A DNA stretch of 64,000 bases from the NCBI GenBank assembly GCA_013299105.1, contig JAAFJY010000012.1, forward strand, positions 120,049 to 184,048, given 5' to 3'. The first letter of the stretch is position 1, and each line of letters opens with the position of its first letter. The notes beneath the pieces were generated by a model. The model worked only from the letters and a program-made list of their open reading frames with translations, was not told the origin of the DNA and did not search any database. This DNA is from Chitinophagales bacterium (lineage in GTDB: Bacteria > Bacteroidota > Bacteroidia > Chitinophagales > Saprospiraceae). The position numbers and the translations under genes were made by a program. This document shows positions 34,860-43,480 of the stretch, in pieces.

Positions 34860-35492
34860 CTACAGGTTTTCTTGCTTGAAAAACAAGTAAGAAAAAAGCA
34901 TCTCTTTGATGCGAATTTTATGTGCTTGCAGCAAAGCTAGGTAAGCTGCGTCGTCCATTTGGGCAATCAGCATAATCATAGGTTTGGCCATGAAAACGAA
35001 CTGAATATTGCTCAAAATGAGGACGATCAATTCAATAGATTCCATCTTCCTCATTTCACCTTTTACCATCGCTTCATTCACTTGCCGAAAGAAGTAGGAT
35101 TCCCAAAAGTGGTTGTGCAAAGCCATTTCTTTGATAAAATTGCTCTCATTTGAGCGAATTTCATGCATAATGAACAAGGGTATCTCGGTATTTTGGGTCA
35201 AAAAATCGAAATCCCGATCGATCAGGTTTTCAATCTTCTCTCTCACCGTCAATTCTTGGTTCAACATATTGAGCATGGAAGCAAAAAACTCGCGCAATGA
35301 TTCCTCAAAAACCTGCACAAACAATTTCTCTTTGCTGCGGAAATAGTAGTTCAACAAAGCCACGTTGGTATTTGCTGCTTCAGCAATATCACGAATGGTT
35401 GTGCCTGCATAACCTTTGGAAACAAAGATCCGCTTGGCTACTGCCCTGATGTGTTCTTCCGTAGAAGCAGTTACTTGAGCTACTTTCGACAT
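34860..35492 (-). CDS. TetR family transcriptional regulator
   Basis: The N-terminal HTH is clear: EEHIRAVAKRIFVSKGYAGT followed by TIRDIAEAANTNVALLNYYF and RSKEKLFVQVFEESLREF. The C-terminal 140 residues are helical and variable, as expected for ligand-binding domains. It lies directly before the efflux operon in the same orientation, so it probably represses it and itself. Two identical operator-like palindromes (34789 and 35579) support autoregulation and control of tolC-mfp-rnd. Confidence 0.92.
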   Translation of the reverse strand: MSKVAQVTASTEEHIRAVAKRIFVSKGYAGTTIRDIAEAANTNVALLNYYFRSKEKLFVQVFEESLREFFASMLNMLNQELTVREKIENLIDRDFDFLTQNTEIPLFIMHEIRSNESNFIKEMALHNHFWESYFFRQVNEAMVKGEMRKMESIELIVLILSNIQFVFMAKPMIMLIAQMDDAAYLALLQAHKIRIKEMLFSYLFFKQENL

Positions 35493-35578
35493 GGTATTGA
35501 CTTTATGTGAGCAGCACGAAAATAGTCATTACTACGACTAACACCAAAAAATGACGATGCAAAGGTAATTACATTCTC

Positions 35579-35600
35579 GATTTAAACAAATGATTAAATC
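35579..35600. promoter_or_regulatory. Putative TetR operator upstream of tetR
   Basis: A quasi-palindrome with arms GATTTAA and TTAAATC around ACAAATGA; the inner CA..TG is also symmetrical. Shares TTTAAACAAATGATTAAAT with 34789-34808. Confidence 0.75.
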
Positions 35601-35692
35601 AATAATTTTACTTTTCTTGCAAAAACATGACAGAGGCACTCCAGGGAGCTAAAAAATACAAGCTCCATCACATTGGGTTCGGGCCAATGAAC

Positions 35693-35880
35693 TTAGTGAC
35701 AAGCCACGAATAAACCTTTCCAATTCGCAACTGGGTTGCCTCGCTGTGCGAGGCCATTTTTAGCACGCGGATGACGCGGATGACGCAGATTTTCGCGGAT
35801 TTCCAGCATGACGTTGAACATGATGTTGACAACATGGTCTGATCAGGAATCATAAAAATTGGAAACGTTTATTTTTGAAA
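35693..35880. mobile_element. MITE-like element, family B, copy 2 (reverse)
   Basis: Inverted ends AATAAACCTTTCCAA and TTGGAAACGTTTATT correspond to copy 1 at 16213-16387. The interior CAACATGATGTTGAACG-type sequence, tandem GATGACGCG and outer TTAGTGACAAGCCACG are shared in reverse orientation. It lies upstream of pgi. Confidence 0.75.
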
Positions 35881-35999
35881 CGTTACTTACAGTGCGCAGT
35901 AAACCTTATACTTCTAAAATTTCTTATCGATTTTTCGCCCAGAAATGCAAAGAAATTTGATTTTCGAGCCAAATTTGCCGCCACAAGCAAACACAACGC

Positions 36000-37652
36000 A
36001 TGCTCATGCTCAATATCAATCCTACTTTCACTCAAGCCTGGGACGACCTTCAATCGCTCTACGACCAAATGAAGGGTACCCAAATGAAAGACCTATTTGC
36101 AAAGGAACCCAATCGTTTCAAGCAATTTTCGATCCAATGGGAAGATTTTCTGGTTGACTTTTCCAAAAACATCCTGACCGAAAAAACCCTGGAAAAGCTG
36201 ATCCAACTGGCCGAAGAATGTGGCTTGTCAGCAGCGATTGAGAGCATGTTTGAGGGCGGCAAAATCAATGCCACCGAGGGCCGTGCGGTCTTGCATGTGG
36301 CCCTGCGCAACCGCTCCAATACACCTATACACGTAGATTTTGAGGATGTGATGCCCGAAGTGAACGCCGTTTTGGAAAAAATGAAAGGCTTCAGCGAGCG
36401 CGTTTTGTCGGGCGAGTGGAAAGGATATACGGGTAAACAAATCACTGACATCGTCAATATCGGCATCGGCGGCTCGGATTTAGGGCCAGTCATGGTCACT
36501 GAAGCGCTGAAACCTTACTGGCAGCCTGGCATCAGCGTACATTTCGTATCGAACGTGGACGGCACCCACATCGCCGAAACCCTGCGCAAGCTCGATCCGG
36601 AGACTACTTTGTTCATGATCGCTTCCAAAACCTTCACCACCCAGGAAACCATGACCAATGCCGAAACGGCCAAAACCTGGTTTTTGCGCAGCGTGGGCGA
36701 CGAAAGCCAGGTGGCCAAACACTTCGTGGCCCTTTCCACCAACGAAAAAGCCGTAAAAGCCTTTGGCATTGACCCGGTGAACATGTTTGAGTTTTGGGAT
36801 TGGGTCGGCGGTCGTTACTCCCTGACTTCGGCCATTGGTTTGCCGATCATGTGTACCATTGGCTACGAAAACTTTGAAAAACTGCTCAAGGGCTTCCACT
36901 CGATGGACCTACACTTTAGGAACACCCCGTTCCGCCAAAACCTGCCTGTAATCCTGGCTTTGATCGGTATTTGGTACAACAATTTCTTCGAGGCCGAGAG
37001 CGAGGCGATCCTGCCCTATGACCAATATTTACACCGCTTCCCGGCCTATTTCCAACAAGGCAACATGGAAAGCAATGGCAAATTTGTGGCCCGCAATGGC
37101 GACAAGGTCAACTACCAAACTGGCCCGATCATTTGGGGCGAACCCGGCACCAACGGCCAACACGCTTTTTACCAACTGATCCACCAAGGCACCAAGTTGA
37201 TCCCTTGCGACTTCATCGCCCCAGCCAAAACACATAATCCACTCTCGGACCACCACGCCAAGTTGATGTCCAATTTTTTTGCCCAAACCGAGGCCTTGAT
37301 GACGGGCAAAACTGAAAACGAAGTAAAGGCAGAACTAGAAAAACAAGGCCTGAACGAAGACCAAATCGCGGAATTGCTGCCGTTCAAAGTCTTTGAAGGC
37401 AATCGTCCTACCAATTCCATCCTGATCCGCAAAATTAACCCCTACAATTTGGGGGCGCTGATCGCCCTTTACGAGCACAAGATCTTCACCCAGGGCGTAA
37501 TTTGGAACATCTACAGCTTTGATCAATGGGGTGTGGAACTAGGCAAACAATTGGCCAACAAAATCCTACCCGAACTACAAACCGAAGAAGAGATTGCTTC
37601 GCACGACAGCTCGACCAATGGCCTAATCAACGCGTTCAAGGCGATGCGGTGA
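36000..37652 (+). CDS. pgi: Glucose-6-phosphate isomerase
   Basis: The 550-residue protein has both PGI signatures: [18 protein letters not shown] in the middle and [20 protein letters not shown] near the C-terminus, plus the phosphate-binding [11 protein letters not shown]. It interconverts glucose-6-phosphate and fructose-6-phosphate in the cytoplasm. The start may be ATG 36000 or ATG 36006 ([12 protein letters not shown]), the latter resembling common PGI N-termini. It stands alone with a MITE upstream and a truncated small gene downstream. Confidence 0.97.
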   Translation: MLMLNINPTFTQAWDDLQSLYDQMKGTQMKDLFAKEPNRFKQFSIQWEDFLVDFSKNILTEKTLEKLIQLAEECGLSAAIESMFEGGKINATEGRAVLHVALRNRSNTPIHVDFEDVMPEVNAVLEKMKGFSERVLSGEWKGYTGKQITDIVNIGIGGSDLGPVMVTEALKPYWQPGISVHFVSNVDGTHIAETLRKLDPETTLFMIASKTFTTQETMTNAETAKTWFLRSVGDESQVAKHFVALSTNEKAVKAFGIDPVNMFEFWDWVGGRYSLTSAIGLPIMCTIGYENFEKLLKGFHSMDLHFRNTPFRQNLPVILALIGIWYNNFFEAESEAILPYDQYLHRFPAYFQQGNMESNGKFVARNGDKVNYQTGPIIWGEPGTNGQHAFYQLIHQGTKLIPCDFIAPAKTHNPLSDHHAKLMSNFFAQTEALMTGKTENEVKAELEKQGLNEDQIAELLPFKVFEGNRPTNSILIRKINPYNLGALIALYEHKIFTQGVIWNIYSFDQWGVELGKQLANKILPELQTEEEIASHDSSTNGLINAFKAMR

Positions 37653-37747
37653 TTAAGTTTAAATCCATAGAGGTAGCTATACTCTACCTTTTTGACGGCT
37701 GCGGCTCCTGTTTGCTGTACTTTTGAACAAAAAAAGTACACCCAAGT

Positions 37748-37808
37748 CCTTGCTAAGAAGCCAAATAGCCTCCAGGAACTCAGGGGTTATTTGTAATTCG
37801 CACCACTG
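37748..37808 (-). mobile_element. Family D element fragment (partial copy)
   Basis: The 61 bp match, in reverse, the first part of the element at 3518-3682: TTATTTGTAATTCGCACCAC against its TIR and AAGAAGCCAAATAGCC against its interior. The other end is absent. Confidence 0.7.
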
Positions 37809-37983
37809 CGAAAAAAGATAAACAAGTACTTAGAATCAGCAGAATGTTTTGCTTTAGCAGATTCATGGCATTGCTGATTTCTAGTTCGGGGTGTTGCACT
37901 TCACCCAAAGAAGCGGAAGTTTGGGCACTAAGTAAAACTGTTGAGTTGCCGATGAAGACTGCGATGATCAGGCTATTTTTCAT
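37780..37983 (-). pseudogene. Truncated membrane protein gene, paralog of 55660-56148
   Basis: MKNSLIIAVFIGNSTVLLSA continues QTSASLGEVQHPELEISNAM and one hydrophobic segment, closely matching the start of the gene at 55660-56148 (QVPASLGEVQHAEMEMNNTL). After ILSTCLSFFA the frame runs into the family D element and stops, so the C-terminal ~95 residues are lost. It still has the shared two-box upstream motif. Confidence 0.75.
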
Positions 37984-38030
37984 AGTAGCAAAGATTGTAG
38001 GTGTTGGCGAAGTAGCCGTGTTTGAACCTA

Positions 38031-38059
38031 ATATTGCAGCTTAATGGGAGAAGGTAAGT
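38031..38059 (-). promoter_or_regulatory. Two-box upstream motif, site 1
   Basis: On the plus strand ATTGCAG (38033) and GGTAAGT (38053) begin exactly 20 bp apart; on the minus strand this reads ACTTACC-N13-CTGCAAT, 50 bp upstream of the truncated gene at 37780-37983. Four more sites follow the same pattern. Confidence 0.6.
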
Positions 38060-38353
38060 GGGAAAACTAAGTTTTTACATAAAGAAGGGGTTTCTCATAA
38101 AACTTGGAATTGATATGGCGCAGCTCACGCAGAGCGTGATATATCAATCCTGGCTTTCCTTTTTAATCATCTCATTATGACGTTGTTCATCCCAGGGGTG
38201 TTTTTTACAAAAAAACCCTGTTACATAAAGTCTATTATTCCTTGGAATGACAGTTTCGAACCTGATTTAAAACACCCTACGGGACATAAAACGCCACCTT
38301 TTGGCACCACACTGCACCAATTTTCAAGCCCTTCAACTTTTCAAGGTAACCCA

Positions 38354-38394
38354 CATTTCGCGTATTTCGAATTGGGATTGAAATACGCGAAATG
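38354..38394. repeat. Perfect 15-bp inverted repeat
   Basis: CATTTCGCGTATTTC and GAAATACGCGAAATG flank an 11-base loop, just downstream of the 38409-39227 gene. It could end that transcript, although no T-tract follows. Confidence 0.7.
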
Positions 38395-38408
38395 AAAGTT
38401 ACGAGGAG

Positions 38409-39227
38409 TTACTTTGTTGAATCTACGATTACCCAAAGTTCATTCGATTTGATGCTGATGATCTCTCGAATGGCCTTCATGGTCGCTGCATAATCTTTGG
38501 TTGGATAGACTTTTTTAAAGGCTGCTTCAAGGTATACATTCGACTCAGCCTTGAGCATATCGTCCAGGGAATTGGTACCAATGATACGGTAGTAATTACC
38601 CAGTTCAGGACTGTAAGGGTAAAGGTGCTTGCCAAAAGTCCAGCTGGCAATGCTGCCCATTTTGGTAGCGGCTTCAAAAACGGGCTTCATCATTTTTTCA
38701 TGCTGTTCCAGCTCCGTCCCTTTGCCTGAAACGGCTTGCAGCTGGGTAAGTTTCATGAAGGCGGCTCCGGGAGTGACACTTTCAGTCATCAGATACAGGT
38801 GGGTAGCAACCAGATTACGGGTTTCTCCGGTATTGTCAGCAATCGCCAGGTCTTCTTTGCTCATGCCTTGGGTGATGTAATCCCAGGTCATTTTACCAGC
38901 TTCCTCCAGCTCTTTGCCACTCTTGAAGCGGATAACGGTCATGTAGTCGTACTCGGCGTTGGTGCCACTGGGATAGATGCTGCGGTAAAGCGTCCAACCT
39001 AGAATTTTGCCTTCGTCTTTGCGGCGTTGGTGAACGGCTTTCCAAACTTGTTCAACTTTCAGGTAGTCGTCCCGCATACCGGGCGCAACTTTCATGTATT
39101 CGCGCTGGATGTAAACGGGCTCCGTTGCTGATGGCGTTTGGGCTTTTACCTCCACCGGAATAAGGCCGTACAAGGCAATCAAAGCCAGCGCTTTGATGGT
39201 TAGAAAAAAGGATTTGGTGTTTCTCAT
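38409..39227 (-). CDS. Secreted protein of unknown function with two similar halves
   Basis: The start MRNTKSFFLTIKALALIALY (39227) gives a typical signal peptide; an upstream ATG at 39356 adds an implausible extension. The mature part contains IQREYMKVAPGMRDDYLKVE and, later, MKLTQLQAVSGKGTELEQHE, both followed by a strand ending in trp or tyr, suggesting two ferredoxin-like ABM-type halves (inference). No catalytic motif is seen. Probably periplasmic or outer-surface. Confidence 0.7.
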   Translation of the reverse strand: MRNTKSFFLTIKALALIALYGLIPVEVKAQTPSATEPVYIQREYMKVAPGMRDDYLKVEQVWKAVHQRRKDEGKILGWTLYRSIYPSGTNAEYDYMTVIRFKSGKELEEAGKMTWDYITQGMSKEDLAIADNTGETRNLVATHLYLMTESVTPGAAFMKLTQLQAVSGKGTELEQHEKMMKPVFEAATKMGSIASWTFGKHLYPYSPELGNYYRIIGTNSLDDMLKAESNVYLEAAFKKVYPTKDYAATMKAIREIISIKSNELWVIVDSTK

Positions 39228-39393
39228 GCTAAAGGATTTATTGATTTTGTTGTAAAAAATTAGCCTTGCGGTTTCGAGACAAAAAAGCAGGCTAAGCTTT
39301 TTCATTTTGTTAATGATAGTGCAAAGATGGAGAGAATAGAAAGAGCCGTAAACCACATGATGATGTGGCCAGGTTTACTCGTGGCTTGTTACT

Positions 39394-39526
39394 TAGTATT
39401 TGTGCTAAAACAAGTTGGACACATTTGTTTTTGAGGTTTAGCAAAAAAAGAACTCAAATCCTTTCATCCAGTTGTTTATCTTTTTTCACTAAACCCAAAC
39501 CTGTCCACCTTATTTTTTACGCTCCC
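39394..39526 (-). mobile_element. Palindromic MITE-like element, family A, copy 3 (reverse)
   Basis: Same sequence as copies 1 and 2 in reverse: it starts TAGTATTTGTGCTAAAAC and ends CCTTATTTTTTACGCTCCC. The 22 bp just before it (39371-39392) resemble the outer flank of family B, AGGTTTACTCGTGGCTTGTT, suggesting nested insertions. Confidence 0.8.
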
Positions 39527-39644
39527 TTAGCTTGTTTTGATGAATGAAAATCTCCTTTTGATCTGCGTTTTTTCACAGGCTATTTATATCGCCTGTGATG
39601 AGCCTTATTTCTTCTGTACACCTCCATCTTCTCAGGCCACAAAC

Positions 39645-40046
39645 TCACCGACATATGAACCGATGTATAATCACCCATAGGCATGGTATTGCCCCAGAAA
39701 TCAATGCCTTTTTTTTCTCTTTATGCTTGGCCCACATAGTAATTTTTGTGTACACTTTGTCTAAATTGGGTAGCAGCACTTTTAGGGCAGGGTAATTGTC
39801 GCTTTCAAATGAAAGGACATCGCTGCCCGGCGGCACCGTGATGTCGAATTGCCCGGTTGCATCAGCATAGACCCTGGTTTTTGTGCCTTCGATGCGCACA
39901 CAGGGGCGAAGTACACGCGCAGCATATTGATTTCCTACGAAGTTTTTACCTGCGATGCTACCACTCACGTGGATGGGCGCGGTGCGCTGGAAGGTCTTTT
40001 TGGACAGGTCGAAATTGTTGACACAAGACGCAAATAGGACGTTCAA
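39645..40046 (-). pseudogene. C-terminal segment of a frameshifted gene: CarboxypepD_reg-like domain
   Basis: The frame reads RTAPIHVSGSIAGKNFVGNQ followed by VRIEGTKTRVYADATGQFDI and TVPPGSDVLSFESDNYPALK, a carboxypeptidase regulatory-like beta domain. It follows directly from the segment at 40043-40319 in another frame and probably belongs to the same ancestral gene. A TTG start inside the overlap is unlikely to be real. Confidence 0.5.
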
Positions 40047-40319
40047 TGTGTAGGGAAAATTTCAGTACCGAAACCTGCGTCGCCGTCAATCCTCAACTCC
40101 TGCACAGACAAGGGCACCTTTATCGAATATTCGCCGTCCAAACCTACAACATCGCCTGTAGCGATTCCAGTGGCCGGGTCTTTGGCTCTGACACTCGCCC
40201 AAAACGACTTCTCCCCTACTTCATCTACCAAGGTTCCGCGAACGTTGCGCCAGCCTTCCTCGCCCGCCAGTGTTTTCCCCGTGCGAAACGTACTTCCCGG
40301 TACTCCGACTCATCAGGCG
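40043..40319 (-). pseudogene. Middle segment of a frameshifted gene: CarboxypepD_reg-like domain
   Basis: The frame is open from a TGA near 40320 to a TGA at 40043. It encodes WRNVRGTLVDEVGEKSFWAS followed by VRAKDPATGIATGDVVGLDG and EYSIKVPLSVQELRI, a second regulatory-like beta domain. It overlaps the end of the acyltransferase frame and the start of the next segment, each by a few bases in different frames. Confidence 0.5.
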
Positions 40320-41436
40320 GCCCGGCGGTGATTTGCAGTTTGGGACTGCCAGTCAGGGTCATTACCACCGAGCCAAAGGTACCGCCCCAGCGGTTGAAAG
40401 TGCGGCAAACGGGGTTACTCGGGTCGTCCTTGGCACGCAAGGCGGCTTTGATGTCCGCGTCTTTGGCGTTCGGAAGTGTGGCGATTCGCCCTTGCACTGA
40501 AGCAAAGCGGATGCTGCTGTTTCCTTTTTCCGGCTCCTTGTACCAGTCTTTCAGGTCGTCGTTGGCGACGGGGTGGTTGGTGTGGTACACCGTGCCGTTG
40601 GTATTTTTGGGGTCAAAACGCACGACTTTGTTACAAGACGCTTCAAAGTCATAGACTTCACCTTTGATCCCGATGATGTAGTTTTGCCCGGAGGCGTGGG
40701 GTACGCTTTGGATGAAGCGCAATATCTCGTCTTTGTCGGTGCTGTTGAGGATGCTTCGCACGACAAAAGCGACGGGCAGGCCTGTGGCGTTGGCTTTGAG
40801 TTGCATCAGGGTGTTCATGCAGGCACCGATGCCCGCTTCGTTCAGGCCATTGAGGGCGATGAGGCCGGGATAGGTGAGGATAAGTTGTTCGGGCTTTTGT
40901 TTGGTTTTTGCCAGACGCATCAAGACCTGATAGCCGTCGGTGTAGCCTTCCAAGTCCATGTTTTGGGCGATGTTGCCGGGGTTGCCGTCGCGGGCGGGTA
41001 TGCCGATGCCACTGCAATGGTGCTTGTCGCGGGCATCCTGCCACACCCAAAACTCGTCGAGCAGGTTGTGTACCATGATGTCGTTGAAGGCCTGCCCCGA
41101 ACCGTCGGCGATGCCGCGCACCTCTTCATACAGATCGGGCGTCCATTTCTTGATGGCTGCATCGAAGTGGGCGTAGGCAAAAAAATCCACCACCACCTGA
41201 TCGGCTGGTTTCTCTAACTGGCTTTCCACGCTTTTTTTCCATTTGGCGACAATTTCGCCGATTTCTTTTTTCAGTTGTTGGCCGTGCTGCAGGCCGCGTT
41301 TGTAGCCGCTGCCCTTGAGGCTTACTTCGCGAAGGTGGCGCTGAGGCGAGTTAGGATTGGCTGTGGTTTGTGCTCCTGCATTTTGGAGCAAGGCTGCGCA
41401 AAACAGGCAGCAGAGGATGAAGGTGGTGTTTTTCAT
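40225..41436 (-). CDS. C45 family peptidase/acyltransferase (AAT-like), C-terminus frameshifted
   Basis: A signal peptide (MKNTTFILCCLFCAALLQNA) is followed by the N-terminal nucleophile fold: GLQHGQQLKKEIGEIV, VHNLLDEFWVWQDARDKHHC with the likely nucleophile Cys, then SGIGIPARDGNPGNIAQNMD and GLIALNGLNEAGIGACMNTL. Such enzymes are related to acyl-CoA:6-aminopenicillanic acid acyltransferase and cleave themselves before the Cys. The last ~16 residues (after REVRFARGK) are in the wrong frame relative to the downstream beta domain, suggesting the real protein was longer. The shared two-box motif lies ~50 bp upstream. Confidence 0.8.
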   Translation of the reverse strand: MKNTTFILCCLFCAALLQNAGAQTTANPNSPQRHLREVSLKGSGYKRGLQHGQQLKKEIGEIVAKWKKSVESQLEKPADQVVVDFFAYAHFDAAIKKWTPDLYEEVRGIADGSGQAFNDIMVHNLLDEFWVWQDARDKHHCSGIGIPARDGNPGNIAQNMDLEGYTDGYQVLMRLAKTKQKPEQLILTYPGLIALNGLNEAGIGACMNTLMQLKANATGLPVAFVVRSILNSTDKDEILRFIQSVPHASGQNYIIGIKGEVYDFEASCNKVVRFDPKNTNGTVYHTNHPVANDDLKDWYKEPEKGNSSIRFASVQGRIATLPNAKDADIKAALRAKDDPSNPVCRTFNRWGGTFGSVVMTLTGSPKLQITAGPPDESEYREVRFARGKHWRARKAGATFAEPW

Positions 41437-41483
41437 ATAAAAAGGCTTGTCATTTTTGGTTTAAAAAATGCGGTTCTATGCAT

Positions 41484-41511
41484 TAATTGCGGCATTGAGA
41501 AAAAGGTAAGT
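41484..41511 (-). promoter_or_regulatory. Two-box upstream motif, site 2
   Basis: ATTGCGG (41486) and GGTAAGT (41505) on the plus strand are 19 bp apart, 50-75 bp upstream of the C45 acyltransferase start. Confidence 0.55.
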
Positions 41512-41532
41512 AGAAATGTTCTTTTTTTTAAA

Positions 41533-41730
41533 TTAATTCACGGGCAATTGTATCTCAAAAGTTGTTGTTGCGCTGGGTATGCTAGAAACGCTTAGCGTCC
41601 CCCCATGCCCCTTCGTCACAATATCATACGCCAAACTCAGGCCCAACCCCGTCCCTTGCCCGGTAGGTTTGGTGGTGAAGAAGGGTTGAAAGATTTTGTC
41701 GGGGATGGATTCGGGGATGTCATTGCCATT
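41533..41730 (-). pseudogene. C-terminal fragment of a histidine kinase
   Basis: The frame NGNDIPESIPDKIFQPFFTT continues KPTGQGTGLGLSLAYDIVTK, almost identical to the same part of the kinase at 43481-44767. Only the G1-to-C-terminal part of the ATPase domain remains; HisKA and the N box are absent. The fragment abuts the end of the AAA/DUF1703 gene, whose last codons lie in the kinase DNA. Confidence 0.8.
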
Positions 41731-43432
41731 CTTTCCACTCGTAAACCTCGCCACCCAAAAAAACAGCATAAAACCCTCGTACATCCGGACGGGCAAAACG
41801 TTCACTGCGCATGTATTCATCCAGTTGGATTTCGGCTTGTTGAATGACTTTTTCCAAGGTTTGTTCAGCTGATTTTTTGACGTATTTCAATTCTAAAACG
41901 ATGTCAAATTGGAGGGGTTTATTGGGCATTCTTGCCAGAAAAATATCTGGGTAGCCCCGTTTGGCTTCGTATTCACTGTGGATGTAATAGGATTCGTAGG
42001 GGAATAACAAGCCGACCATCAAGGTTTGCAAATGCTTTTCGCCGTAGGCCAATTCGTCGCGATTGGAGTGGTTTTCAAGCAATACTTGTTCGACTATTTT
42101 AAAAAAAGGCTCGGGATTGCCAGTCCCCAATAGGGCATCAATGGTTTGTGCAATTGGGCGGGTAGTTTTTGCAAAACGGGTTTTGGCCAAAAAGATGGCC
42201 TTGAAGTACTCAAAGTAGAGTTTTTTGATGACGTAATTGGGGATTTTGCAGCGCCAGCCAATGATGGCCTCTTCTTGAAAACTGAGCATGCCCATGTAAA
42301 ACAACAAGCTCAAAAAATCATCCTGGGTAAAATCGAGGGTTAAATTGTAAAGCCGGGTCAGCGGAAAATCAATGTAGCCTTTTTGCACCAAAGTCTCCAA
42401 TAGCTCATATTTTTCGGTTTCTTCGCCGCCTATTTTAAAGGTGTTCTGAATTTTTCGATAATCTGAAATCACATTGGTATCCAACATGACTTCGGGATAT
42501 TGCGATATTATGCTGTACTCTTTCAAGAAATAGAGCACCATATCTGGATTGAACAACTGGTGATTGGCTCGGGTCGTAAAACGATAGCCGTCATACCAGG
42601 CCTCCAAGTCAGCCATCATTTCGGGTATTTTTTCGATTGGAATAGCCGATTGATGTAAAATAGCTTCCACCTCTGGATGGGTAAAGCCCATCATGTCGTG
42701 GAAAATGGGGTTCAAACTAATGTTGTCACCAATGTTAAAACCACTGGTCAAAGAATCCAGGGTGATGGGGGAAACGCCCGTGATGAAAATCCGATCAACG
42801 ATTCCTTCACCAGTAGCGGTTTTGAAACTTTCATAAAATTTGCGCACAAAACCATTGGTGCTCACATTGGATTTAAAACGATCAAGATCAAAGGACAACA
42901 ATTCATTGGCAAAATGGTCGTATTCGTCAACGAGGAGGTAGATTTTGTGGGGGATTTTATTCTTTTTTGTAAAATCAAAAATTGCCTTAACCACTGTTTC
43001 AGGGCTTTTCCCGTTTTCAATAATGGTTTGCTGTTCTAAAGTGAAAAATTCTCCATAAGCGCCCAAAAAAGTACGCGCTCCAGAAATGACATTGGTTAAA
43101 AAGCCATGGTAGGTACTTTCATGGGTAGCAGTATCAATGCGACTGAATTCAAAACGCAGGACCAGATAAGAATTGGCAGATTCGCTTGGGTGCTTGCCAA
43201 TGTATAGATTGCCAAAAAGGGCTTGAAAATCGTCTTTGTATTCCAAACCATAATAATGGTGAAGTGTACTGATGAACAGGCTTTTGCCGAATCGACGAGG
43301 GCGTAAAAAAACGGGATAGTTGGAGTTCCATTTTTCGAGCTGCTCAATGAAATGGGTACGATCCTGGTAGAAGTAGTTTTCCAGCATCAACTTTTTAAAA
43401 TCGCTTTCACCGTATGGAATCTTGATCATCAT
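41720..43432 (-). CDS. AAA-ATPase-like / DUF1703 PD-(D/E)xK protein
   Basis: The N-terminal AAA region has a degenerate Walker A (FLRPRRFGKSLFISTLHHYY) and Walker B (IYLLVDEYDHFANELL). The C-terminus contains a PD-(D/E)xK nuclease-like core: RGYPDIFLARMPNKPLQFDI followed by VLELKYVKKS, with D and ELK. The family is abundant in Bacteroidota and of unknown role; a link to mobile DNA or defence is often suspected (inference). It sits between two related kinase sequences, and its last four codons come from the kinase fragment, so it seems to be inserted there. Confidence 0.88.
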   Translation of the reverse strand: MMIKIPYGESDFKKLMLENYFYQDRTHFIEQLEKWNSNYPVFLRPRRFGKSLFISTLHHYYGLEYKDDFQALFGNLYIGKHPSESANSYLVLRFEFSRIDTATHESTYHGFLTNVISGARTFLGAYGEFFTLEQQTIIENGKSPETVVKAIFDFTKKNKIPHKIYLLVDEYDHFANELLSFDLDRFKSNVSTNGFVRKFYESFKTATGEGIVDRIFITGVSPITLDSLTSGFNIGDNISLNPIFHDMMGFTHPEVEAILHQSAIPIEKIPEMMADLEAWYDGYRFTTRANHQLFNPDMVLYFLKEYSIISQYPEVMLDTNVISDYRKIQNTFKIGGEETEKYELLETLVQKGYIDFPLTRLYNLTLDFTQDDFLSLLFYMGMLSFQEEAIIGWRCKIPNYVIKKLYFEYFKAIFLAKTRFAKTTRPIAQTIDALLGTGNPEPFFKIVEQVLLENHSNRDELAYGEKHLQTLMVGLLFPYESYYIHSEYEAKRGYPDIFLARMPNKPLQFDIVLELKYVKKSAEQTLEKVIQQAEIQLDEYMRSERFARPDVRGFYAVFLGGEVYEWKEWQ

Positions 43433-43480
43433 CCAGTTATTTGAAGGTAAAAGTACAAAATGTTGACGCTGTTTACAAGT

